From Motacilla alba alba (Eukaryota; Chordata; Aves; Passeriformes; Motacillidae): a stretch of DNA of 64,000 bases. The stretch is taken from positions 75,703,801 to 75,767,800 of the forward strand of contig NC_052017.1 in the NCBI RefSeq assembly GCF_015832195.1. Direction: 5' to 3'. The notes under the pieces are model-generated. The model was given only the letters and a program-made list of their open reading frames with translations, did no database searches and was not told the origin of the DNA. The position numbers were made by a program, and so were the translations under genes. Position 1 is the first letter of the stretch, and every line of letters begins with the position of its first letter. Shown here piece by piece: positions 1-11,081 of the stretch.

Positions 1-1490
1 ACAAAGCTATAAGCAAGCTTAGTTAGTGCAATTGAAAAGGTCTGTTGAAGGATTAGCAAAACCAAGGTCAGAGCACTAACTAGTTTCTCCTGTGCATGCA
101 CGTGGGCACACACGTACGCACATAATTAGAAGAATGATGTTGCTTACTGAAAATGAGGGAAGTGCTTCCACGAGACTCTCTTAAATTAGTGAGATGAAAA
201 AAACAGGGGAGAGCATACCAAAACCATTTTGAAAATACAAATAATGGCTTTGTTTGACACTATATATAATTCCTTCTGTATCCCACACTGCAGAAAAAGT
301 AGCTGCTTTTCATTATAGAAAACATAACTTGGTGAGGAAGGGAGAAGTGAAATTCTTCACCATTATTTTCTCTTTTCCTAAAGAAACAATGAACAAATCT
401 TAAAAATCTTGCCTATCATTTAAGCTAGAAGTTTGTCAGCACATTTTCTGAGGAAAACCCTAATACTCACCCAAAACTAGCAGAAAACCCTTAATAAACA
501 GCACAGAGTTTATCAAAACTTTACTAATTTCTGTCAAAATGTATGATATATTTCCTATATTAGTCATGTACAGAAAATTACTTAGATTTCATTTTTATCT
601 CTGTCAACATTAATCACTAATGTCTCTGTATAAGTCAATAATGGACTGTTATTAGCGTCAAAATTTCTCAAGTTGTAAGATGCAAAGTTTTGTTACAAAT
701 AAAAAGACTTTTTTTAGGATAGAAATAAAAAGATGCAAAAAAAAAAAGTTACATAACCATAATAAAAAGCAATGTGAATGGACAGATTAAGACTCTAAAA
801 TATTTTAAACTCAAACATTGTTCATAGAGTCTTTCTTGTACTGACAGCGCTGACAATTTAAGCTTTGCTTCAGAGTATCACTCCAAAATAAATGCTCTAA
901 TAATTTTATATATACAAAAAATGAAGTAACAAAAGTTTTCTTGAATTCACCAGTGAAAAAATCAGATGGATGGACCTTTTCATGACATAAAACACAAAAT
1001 TCATTAAACAACCAACCATATGCCTCATAATGAAGTGAAAACAAAATTTGGTATTTTCTTGTTTCACATAAAAAACTCTAAGCTTGTTTTGAATTTCAAT
1101 TTGTCTGTGAGCTGTATCCTATGCAGAGTTAATAATGAACCTTAAGATTTACTTGTAAATACATTTTTCACTATGAAAAGATATATCATAAATACAAATT
1201 ATAAGGCTAAATTAAGTATCATCTATGTAACAGGAAAAAAATAAAACACACCAACAAAAAAACCAAAAACTGAATAAATAAAATTAGGAAAAATTAAAGA
1301 AGAAGTTTAGTGGATTCATTTGCACTGCTTTGAAGGAATAGTTCCTGGTCAAGGCTGGAGGCCAGACTTACCATCTATTCACATCAGCACCTGAGCAGGA
1401 GAAAAGGCAGAGCTGAATTTAATATGGTTATCATGAAACGCAGACATAAGCATGATCCCTATGGATGCCCACTCTGGACTGGAGAACCTG
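1..1490. other. AT-rich unique DNA, nothing coding
   Basis: I see no gene, LTR or CR1 match here. Open frames are below 80 codons and show no family resemblance. From about 1330 the base composition becomes less AT-rich, continuing to about 1690, which may mark an old unrecognised repeat. Confidence 0.6.
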
Positions 1491-1496
1491 ACAACC

Positions 1497-1530
1497 TGGG
1501 CCAGGTCCAGCACTGGGCCAGGTCCAGCAC
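1497..1530. repeat. 17-bp exact tandem duplication
   Basis: The unit TGGGCCAGGTCCAGCAC occurs twice back to back with no mismatch. It sits in a block (about 1330-1690) that is more GC-rich than its surroundings. An exact head-to-tail pair of this size suggests a recent slippage event and may be length-variable between individuals. Confidence 0.9.
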
Positions 1531-1750
1531 TGCCACCTATATGATAGCACTACGTGTACATCATATGAGAAAGACAGGATTGGGTAAGACCTTACAAGTA
1601 CTAGGCCCTTTATGGCTTGCTGGAAAGAGAGATGGGATTTCTGGGTGTGTCAGACTCAGCCTGGGTCAGGTCCTCAGCAGAATTGACTAAAATGTAAAAA
1701 AAAAAAAAACCAACAGAAGATATCAATATATAAACTTAAATATATATACT

Positions 1751-1795
1751 ATATATACTATAAATTTATTCAAATATATACTATAAATTTATTCA
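1751..1795. repeat. 23-bp spaced AT-rich tandem pair
   Basis: Two copies of a 22-bp AT-only-plus-two-C unit (starting ATATATACTATAAATTTATT) lie at 1751-1772 and 1774-1795. They follow a short TA-rich run and a poly-A tract at about 1696. This is a small minisatellite with no visible function. Confidence 0.85.
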
Positions 1796-1799
1796 TCTC

Positions 1800-3900
1800 T
1801 GAGTAACATGTATCTTTAACAAGTATCTTTAGTGATAAAAGCAAGTTTTCTGTATTTATAGATAAACAGCACTCCATGAATATTCAATTTTTCTGCTTAG
1901 CATATGTATCCCTGTTTCATATACAATATGTGTAGAAGTCTGGAAATCACTAGACTATTTGACACTCAAAAATATCCAGAGAAACAGTTTTTTACCCATC
2001 AAAATGCAAGTAGCTCAACCCCTTTATACTTCGTTATTTGCATCCTTCCAACATGTGAATAAAAGAAAAAAAAATGATTAATTACAGTGGTAACTGGAGA
2101 ATCAGATCATATTTACTGGCAATAAAAATATTTTTTAATAATGTTTCTCCATCACAAATTAACAGTAAGAGGTTTCCAGTATCTTACAATAGGAGAGTAA
2201 TTCAGTAAGAGACCGCCAGTTTCAATATTTCATAACTAAGATAAATTAAGATAGCTTTTGCTGTATGGCATCCAAAGGGGAAAGCTGGAGTCCCTTTATA
2301 GTGAAGGGACTCAGCAGGACACTTCAGACCCTCAAACCAGAAAACTGCCTCCTTCACCAATGACACCACAAGAAGTTGTGCTGCCTCCTTTAGGCTCCTA
2401 GGAAGACAAAAGGAGGTACTTGAAAGTACCTTGAAAGAATTTGGTACTTTAAAATTATCTGAGAAGTCAGATGCCTTGAAAGTACCAAATCCACCAAAGC
2501 TCAAAATGTCCTTTTGGACAAACTAGGGGATGTCCTTTCCTAGGCATCATTCAGCCATCTCCTGAGTTTGAATTCAAACTGGAGACTTCCCTTCAAGAAT
2601 GGAAAAAAAAGGCTTCTTATGAAGCAATATATACTATTTCACTAGAGTTTATAGAAGGCATTGGCCTATGCAGTGATCAATTAGTTGGGTTGATGCAAAG
2701 GAGAATGACATTTCTCTGATGAAACAGGGAATACAGCCTGCAAAGCATATCAGCACTGTGCTTCCTAGTGTGTTGGAGATTAATGTATTTGAAGATGATA
2801 TATGATACTACAACCACTATGTTCTTTGATACGCATCACAAGAGATTACTGTGAAATAGAGGTGGTCTCTAAAATCATTAATTTTATTTCAGTCTAAATG
2901 AAACAATATTTGACTTGAGACAAAATTCTGGAAGACTTTCATCTCCTTTTGTTTTTCCTCCAGTTTTTGAATTTGGTGAAACAAACTTAATTTACAACAG
3001 CCAAAGTCTGTAACATTAGAGAGAAAGAAAAAAGAATAACCTGCATTTTTAAAGAAGAATATTATTGTATTTGGAAATAGCATCAAAAATATCTTATATT
3101 TGCAGGAGCAAGGATTAAAGTTCTGAGTTGTTCTTTTAAAGAAATTTGCAATTTAATAGGCTCTATAACAAGAAAGAAATATCAATGCAGCATAAAATAC
3201 CTACTGATAGTTTTATTCTTCTTGTTAATCTCTTTCCTTAAATCAAATCCGTGTCTTCCAAGATACTACTGCTTTACTGTAAATACAAAATATATGCAAT
3301 AAACGGTCTAGTTTATGACACAGGGTCCTAGGTTTTCTGGTAAACCAAAAAATAGTACAAACGTTGTTCTTTTTCACAATCTGAAAATCCAGTTTAAGAA
3401 ATAATTCAAATAAAACAAATAACACTAATTTTCTAAGATGAATATCATTCATCTAATATGAATAGTTGTTTTCTAATTTTATAACAACTGGCACAATTAA
3501 AACAATACTATTTGAAATAATATTATATTGAGCTAGTTTCTTCCTGTCTTAGTTTAAAATCCACTCTTCTACTTCTTCAGCCTGCAACTGGAAGAGGAAA
3601 ACAGAGGAAAGAAATGCTGAAGCTCATAGTGCTCAAGAAAACAAAGATTTTTAACAAAAGTTTTTGAATTTATGTTGCTCACAGGTTTTGATTTTATGGA
3701 AATTTACATGTTTAGACAGAAGAATACCCAATATGTTCCCATATAACTTAGCTTTTACCCACTTAAAAGGATTTAGTTTCAAGTTTGAGCTACACTTTAT
3801 ATAAATGAAACAAACCATGACATGGTATGGAATTAAATCAAATATTCTTAATTTTTCCTAGAAAAGTAAATTCCCCCCTTCATTATGATATCAACTACAT
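1800..3900. other. Unique AT-rich DNA
   Basis: No transposon terminus, coding segment or RNA gene is recognisable. Reading frames on both strands are 100 codons or fewer and rich in residues expected from AT-rich noise. Confidence 0.55.
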
Positions 3901-3922
3901 TTAATCTTTTCAATTTGTCAGA

Positions 3923-4009
3923 TAAAAGGCAAAATGCAGTTCTGTGAAGAAATATGTAAAAGTATTTTTTACAAATATGTAAAAGGCAAAATGCAGTTCT
4001 GTGAAGAAA
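3923..4009. repeat. 30-bp direct repeat, 57-bp period
   Basis: The 30-bp segment beginning TAAAAGGCAAAATGCAGTTC occurs at 3923-3952 and again, identical, at 3980-4009. The spacer contains a second partial echo (ATATGTAAAA). Identity suggests a recent tandem duplication of a roughly 57-bp segment with part of the second copy missing. Confidence 0.9.
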
Positions 4010-5010
4010 ATAAAAAAGCTCCTATATTTCTGCATAAGAGTAAAATGATCATATAGTATATGCCATTTTCCCCACAGTGAACATGTTGTTGTGATGATAT
4101 GATCACAGAAGCAGTGAAAGTGGAGTGTGGCCTCCACAGAATCCTTTGTTTTCCCTTCCACTCCCAGTACAGACTTGCTTTACAGAATTAACTGCTATAG
4201 AGAGAAAAGACCAATGGATGAGCTGATTTTAGTCATTCACATACTTGGGAAAACTTTCAAGTCTTCCCCTTGTAATTTTTACTCCTTTTTTATGTTCTTC
4301 TCATCCAACTTGGCAACTGCACTGCCATTAGAAAATTATATATTAGATACTAAGGGATGCGGGCCTTGATGCACAGTAAAGAGGTCTCTCTTGGAGAGCT
4401 GTACCTGTCATAAGAGTCCAGTCATTACCACAAATCTTAAAGAAAAATTTCATTACTCTTGTAATATATGTAAGGACCTAAAATAAATGTGGCTAGTGGA
4501 TTTCTTTGTATTTGAATTTGTTGCTGAATTTTTGGGTACTGATTTTTTTTTTCTTTTCACAGAAAATAATTTTGAGTGTTTCAAATGCTAGATTAATCTG
4601 AGGAAATACATATTAATATTTATCAGAAGTTGAAAAACAAGGAAATAAGAGCTGAAGTTTCTGGACTACTGCTTTATTCAGTGGTCTCACTGTGCACTGA
4701 ATCACTGAAAATTAAACCACTGTAATGCAGTTTATCAGATGATCAAAGGCAAATTTGCAACAAATAAAAAATTTCAAAATATAGCACTATGTTTTTAAAA
4801 ACCGTACAAAACCTTATTTCTTTTAACAACTTTTGAGGTGACACTTAAACAACCATCAGACACAATACAACATTTAGAGATTTCCAAATGTGACTGGATG
4901 TGATGAAACTTTGCAATCTTTTTACAATGTAAGCCTCAAAAGATTTAGTACATATTTTAAAAAAATCTGCAAAGCTTTATAACATTGATCAAACAAGAAA
5001 GGAAAGCTAT
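4010..5010. other. Unique AT-rich DNA
   Basis: Nothing recognisable as gene or repeat; open frames are up to 83 codons and lack family resemblance. Confidence 0.5.
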
Positions 5011-5114
5011 CATTGAAATGGATATTATTTCCACTAAATCTAAATATATATGACAAAGATCCATTCATTTGTCATGCATATCTGGATTTAGTGGAAACAA
5101 TCTTCACAACATTT
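5011..5114. repeat. Near-perfect palindrome (hairpin)
   Basis: Arms at 5028-5057 and 5068-5097 are inverted copies matching at 26 of 30 positions around a 10-base loop (GATCCATTCA). All four mismatches are transitions: two would form G-T/G-U pairs and two would be A-C. Weaker pairing extends outward to roughly 5011 and 5114. The shape fits either a small palindromic DNA-transposon derivative or a microRNA-like precursor. I do not recognise the arm sequence as a known microRNA or MITE. Confidence 0.8.
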
Positions 5115-5875
5115 AAAAAAATTCTTAAAGGTTTTGAAGAGCAATGTTAGTCTGATGGAAACATATTATCCCCTCATTTTTCATTTCTCCAGTGTGTAGT
5201 CATTAGCAGCAGACTTCCACATTCTTAATATCTTAGTTCCTCAATTAGTTATCAAAATTTCCTGCCCAATTTCCTTCCCATGCTGACTCTTCCTATTTAT
5301 TAAACTAATTTTCTCTCCTGATATAAATGCTGTGAAATAAATACTCCTACAGCATTTGCTTCCAAAAGAATTGAGTAAAATTTTCAGTATGGACTTCATA
5401 CCAGATGGCATGCATGAGTTTCTGAAAATGAACAATATATGAAATTGCTGTGCTGAAAAAACCTTCAAAAATGAAAATCTTACCTTCCTGATGTTAAGAT
5501 GAAGAGTTTGGGTGTTTGTAGTTGGTGTTTGTTTGTTTATTTGCTTGTGTATAGGTGTTTTTTATGACACAGGAATATACAAAATAATTCATACCTCAAA
5601 AATCATAGTATTTCTACAACACATGAAGAAATATTTCAAAAATTGCACTTAGAAGAGTTTGGTTTAGGTATTGTATTTAATCCTCTAAAAGGAACCTTGT
5701 CATAATGTTGTTAAAGTCACTAAAATAGTTTTCAAAAATAGGATAAAAATTTCAACGATTATATACTGAAGAAGTTAAGTTAAAACTTCTTTTGAATTTC
5801 AGGAAAGTTTTCTGTACTCTCTCTCACAGTATTTTTCAGGACAAAATATTGTAGTAAATGGAGTTAAATCAGGTT

Positions 5876-6094
5876 GGCCACTAGTGGGGTTCTACAGGGC
5901 TCCACTTCAAGGCCAGGTCTCTTCAATGTCTTAATCTGCAGTGGTCACAGCAACAGCCTGACTGAGTTCAAGGAGCGTTTGGACAACCCTGTGAGGCACA
6001 TGGTACGATCTTTGGGGTTGTCCTGTGCAGAGCCAGAACTTGAACTCCGATCTCTATGGATTTCTTTCAACTCAGAATATTCCATTATTCTGTA
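5876..6094 (+). mobile_element. CR1 LINE fragment, internally deleted
   Basis: The first part (about 5876-5935) encodes a degraded form of the CR1 reverse transcriptase motif SGVPQGS..GP.LFN, read as SGVLQGSTSRPGLFN in the plus frame. From about 5950 it jumps to the CR1 3' region (GAGTTCAAGGAGCGTTTGGA, then the ATGGTACGATCTTTGGGG and CAACTCAGAATATTCC segments). The end lacks a good ATTCTATGATTCT repeat but has ATTATTCTGT in its place. Everything between the polymerase palm and the 3' untranslated region is missing, so the copy is dead. Confidence 0.85.
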
Positions 6095-9000
6095 TTGGAT
6101 TATGAGTTACATATAAGGTCTGTAACAAAAAAAAAAACCATTGATGAATTATTTTGAGCCAAATTCAAGACTTGTGGCTCTGTTGAGAAACGCTGAGAAA
6201 GTCTGTTTCCTCTTTTCAATAGTTCAAATGTAGGTTTGCTGTAGCCTTGCACCCTTGCTTGTAGCAAGCATCCATTTAATATGCACCATTACACTTTGAA
6301 GAAAATATCAACAAAACAACTGAATACATTTTTAGCTCCTCAGCATTCTGATCAACTACCTCTAATTTTTCACCCTTTTTTTATATTAACGCATAGTAAG
6401 ATAATATTTGTAGTGATAAACTATCTTTGCATAGTACTGCTTTTGTGCTTATAAAAAACGTCAGTATTTTATCACTAATAACAGTGATTTATTGCTTCCA
6501 GTACTCTGCGGGTGAAACAATTCATGTAACAACCCTAATGTCACTCCCCATTGTTTTAATTTAATCAGCTGTAAAATAGAAATAATAAATTATGTCGTCT
6601 TTTAGGTTATAAGATTATGTATGTCCAACGGTCCATGAAAAATTCTAAGCAATGTGTTTGGTTCTTACTTTTCATTAGCCATATACCACGCTTATATTGT
6701 TAAATATTAATCCAGGAGACCAAAGCTCTATTTGCTTTACTCTGCAAGAAACTAGGTATAGCTATATAAAACTTAAACAGCTACAGTTAATGCAAAGAGA
6801 ATTTGAATGTTAAACAATTTCCTATTCCTTATTCTGAAGAGTTTGTAGTCCTGAATTTCATTGGGATTGCTAACTTGCTAGTTAGAGATAGCATATTGCT
6901 TTGCTCTGCTTTCATCCTAATTTTCCCAACATTCCAAGAACAATGAGAGATGGATGAGAAAGACAGAATGTTTGAATACTTGTAAATCAGTGAACATCTA
7001 ACATGTCAAATCTATTGATATTAACAATATCAATATATAATAATATTGATATTAACAACTTTTTTGTCTTAGGACTGCTGGCCATCCACCTCACAGTAGT
7101 CACTAAGGAGTGACTACCTTGATCTGCTCATTCAAAAACCCTTCTCCTCCCATATCACGGGCAACAGTCTTAACATTTAATTAGCAGCTATTTCCTTTCC
7201 TTTCCTTTGAAGGAAAAGTCCAGTGTGTACCGAGGGGTTGGTATCGGTTTGAATATTTGGTAGATGAGGCTACAAAGGCTAAATCTATTTTCAGGTCATC
7301 CAAATACAGTGAGTGGAGACTCGTGTCTGTAGAAATGACAATGCATGTTGAAAACCATTCCTGCATTGCCAGGCTGCTTAAAGAATTTTGGATTAAAGTC
7401 TGTTGCATCATGCATTCACAGTACTGTATCTGCTTAAACTAAACAGTTGACCAGAACATAGAAAAATACTCCTGAATTAAATGGTAACCATTTTTTTTAG
7501 TTGCAGAAAGATTTTATCCACTGACTGTAGAAGTCAAAAATTTTCTCTAATAGATGTGTTTTGTAAATTTGCATACAGTCAGCTATACATTTCAAAGCTG
7601 CTTGATAACCTTGTTCAAATGAACTGTGAACAACAGAAATATCCCCAACAGAAGACTACAAATTTATACCAAGTGTGTTACAAGAAAAAGTCTGCATTCA
7701 TCTTCATTCACTTTTATGTTAAGGTGACTTAGGTGTCATGATTGTTTTGAATTAATTAAAGCAGAGAAAAATATGGCCTAAAACTATACACAAGTTCTTA
7801 TTCAATAGACTGGAAAGGCTTCATCATAGTATCATATTTTCCCTATATGGTGTAAATTTTTAAAGCTAACAAAAAACTACTCACACCACAGCAGTAGAGT
7901 TTGGATTTTTTATTTAAAGGAAACTTCTTGATGCTCTGTAATGAATTTATTATTCTGAGTCAATAATGAGGGAGACCTGCTAAAGTTTGGTTTCTATCAT
8001 ACACAAAAACTCTAAATTATTTCCTTGGATTTACATGAAATGAAAACAGCAAGAACTGAGATATTATGTACAGAATACCTTTGTTAATAGACAAACCCAA
8101 TTTTTTTAAAAAATCTAGCATCATATCTAAGAGTATATCTCCTGTAATTTTGTGAATGTCATTAAATTGTTTTATGTTAAATAAATAGCTGTCATACTAT
8201 GCTCTGACTTCTCAGTGTTTCAGTAGATACTAAAATCCAGTTATATACCGATTAAATATATCTAACAAAATTAAAAAATCTTTTGATATTTATTATGCAG
8301 TCATATTTAGTTTTATGAATCTCAGGATAAAAGGGACAATATTTACTGTATTATTGAAAGTGAAATTAACATTTCAGTTTCATGGAAAGTCAGAGGGACT
8401 ATATTAATACCTTTCATGATACAGACTACTGTGATAGGAACTTGTGGCTCTTCATCACAGAGAACATTTTCTATTGCTTGTTTGGCTTCAGCAGCCACTT
8501 TAACATTTCTTATCATACCCATAAATCTGAAGTTAATTGTTTATCTCTATAAGTTAATTGTCTTATCATTGAATTTAATACTGAACTGTGCATATCAAAA
8601 AAAGATGGTTTGTATCTCTGAAGACATGAAAAAAAAAGACAAAACTTAAAATCTTCTTGCAATTACAGCTTTACTTTAATAAAATTTTTGGGTCCTGCAG
8701 GTTCTCTCAGTTGCACCAATTATCCAAGAAATGAATACTGCTTCTTCAAGTAAGATGTTAAGCTGTCCAGACCATGCAACAGTAGCTGAGGCACTTCAAT
8801 TTTTCTGGTAAGATAGTTGAAAAATAAAATCACTATATTCATTCTTTGCTATAATTTAGGAAAAAAATATTTGGGATATACATTTTCAAAGCAGTACAGT
8901 TCCACAAGGAAATATAGAATAACTGCCTAGATTAACACTACTGGCTTTCAAGGTATTGAGGAAGTGTCCAAATTCTTCTGAGTCAACGGAACCCGTTAAC

Positions 9001-9738
9001 CCTGAAAATAGTAGAATAACTACTTCTCACCACTAGTAAATATAACTGCAAACCAAAAGATACATAGTTTTGTAACAATTTTTAATGACTAGATAGAGCC
9101 TTTTGAAAATTTCACATACACAGACAAAACTTTGTATATACATCTACACTCATCCTTGGCTACTGTTTGTGAATCCCTTAAAAGCATGCTGTGAAATACA
9201 GGGGGAAAAACACTCATGTAGACTTCCAAGTAGTTGGATGTGACTTGTTGTGAATGGTGTGCACTGTATCTGGGGTTTTGCTTCTGTACTTGGAACTTAT
9301 GTTTTGCAGGTTTTGAGAATTTGGAAGGAAACTACACACCCTGGATTTCATGAATACAACTGTGTTTGCTAAGCTGCTTAATAAGCATATGCTGGGTATA
9401 GTTACATTCCCATCAGGAAATGTAAAACACTATTTAAAACAGTGAAATTACCATAATTGAAAGAACACAGATGCTCTTTAATAATGTAGTAGATTGCACC
9501 CTCAATGGAAATGCTCATTAATTCTATTTTAAGACAGTGTGATTCACCTGTATGTCAGACAATTATCATTGAAAGCTAGGTTAGCAGAAAGGTTACGTAT
9601 TTAGATTTGATGACTCCATCACAGAACATGAAATATTTTCCATTTGAGAGCAATATGACTACTCATTTGCTTCTCCCATATCATGCAATTTATAAGCAGG
9701 GAGAAAAAAATGTCAGAAACATTAAATTTCTCTTTCAC
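6095..9738. other. Unique AT-rich DNA
   Basis: No gene or dated repeat is visible. At 7013-7066 two copies of ATTGATATTAACAA flank an inverted ATATTGATATT pair. A short TTTCC run lies at about 7191. The remaining frames are 83 codons or shorter and look random. Confidence 0.5.
7013..7066. repeat. Direct and inverted AT-rich repeats
   Basis: ATTGATATTAACAA appears twice about 40 bases apart, with AATATCAATAT between the copies forming an inverted match to ATATTGATATT. It is a small AT-rich fold-back sequence with no assignable family. Confidence 0.7.
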
Positions 9739-9796
9739 AAAAAAAAAAAAAGGCAAAAAAAGCAAAAAAAAAGCAAAAAAAGCAAAAAAGCAAAAC
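9739..9796. repeat. A-rich simple repeat
   Basis: A 13-A run is followed by several imperfect units of four to nine A plus GC. It might be an old poly(A) tail, but no retroposon body is recognisable upstream. Confidence 0.85.
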
Positions 9797-10811
9797 CACT
9801 TCTTAGATCAGATTAACTTCAGAAACTTATAATACCTAAATAATACCTAATACAGTATCATCTGCATCTGAAGGAGAAGGTTATGATCCCCACAAATAGA
9901 TTTTCAGTATCCAAAACTGAGTTATATCAGTAGCAATAGGTAAACATTGCTAAATTGCTGCAAACTTGAGGAACACGAATAGCATGCAGTGAGCAACATA
10001 GAAGGATAGAACTGCAACACAGATTGTCACCAAGATCATCCATGTTATTTTGCACAGGCTTACTATATTAGTAAGTATTCAAGATTCTTTAACAGAGCCT
10101 AATGTAACATGGTGTAAGTCCCTGTGACAACATTGTTTAAGCAATTAATAAATTTCTGACAGAGATATCATTTGACTTGTGTACTTTTTAACTTATATAT
10201 GATTTCCATATCCATACTAAAAAAATGTTCAGGTAACTCCTTAGTTGTTGGTTTACAGAAATTTGTGAAAACTCCACAGGCAAACATCTAAAGTCATTGG
10301 AAGGGGTAGTTCAAACTCATTCATTGCTCACTGACATGTCCAAGCATTTTTCAAATGCTAAATCATTTTTTATAACTTGATTTTGCTTTTCTATATTTTC
10401 TACATCTTGAAAGGAGTATCAAGCAGTAATTAATCAACTCACACACACATGCTATTTGTTGTATTCTATTAAAGTAAGTTAACTGCAAACTCAGAAGAAA
10501 CAGAATTTTTCTAAGTTTGTTTAGTCAATTTTAAAATATACTTACAAATGTCTTTTCTGTACACTTAGAATTACAGAACTCTTATACAGACTTAAACATG
10601 TCACAACTTATTTTATGTTTCTAGATAACATACGCTTAGACAAAATGCCAAAGATGAATTGGATGTCTCCACTCAGCAAGGGGAGTAAGACTCCTTCATC
10701 TGCTATTTCAACATAATATGTGTATGTAACACTGCACTTATCAAACCTTGCCTTAAACACTCCTAGAGAAGGGGCTCAGGCTGTCTCAAAACAGCCTCTC
10801 ACATTCCCACA

Positions 10812-11081
10812 TTTATAAGGACGTGTAGTGACAAGATCAAGAGGCATGGCTTAAACTGAGAGATTTAGATTAAACATTAGGAAGACATTCTTTATTTTGA
10901 GTGTGGTTAGACACTGATATAGATTTCCCAGAGCAGTTGTGGATGCCCTCTCCCCAGAAGTGTTCAAGGACAGATTGGATGGGGCCTAGTCTAGTGGAAG
11001 ATGTCCCAGCCCATGGTTGGGAGGGCTTTGGAACTAAGTGGTATTTAAGGTCCCTTCCTATCTAAACTATTCTATGATTCT
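10812..11081 (+). mobile_element. CR1 LINE 3' end
   Basis: This is the terminal CR1 region. It contains CGTGTAGTGACAAGATCAAG, a TTAGATTAAACATTAGGAAG segment, CAGAGCAGTTGTGGATGCCC, GTTCAAGGACAGATTGGATG and the ending AAACTATTCTATGATTCT. The order and the 3' terminus match avian CR1 in the plus orientation. It is 5'-truncated, as most CR1 copies are, and carries only untranslated sequence and the very end of ORF2. Many point changes indicate moderate age. Confidence 0.93.

Noticed and set aside
10439..10450. Short CA microsatellite
   Set aside because: Only about five units, too short to report as a repeat of note.
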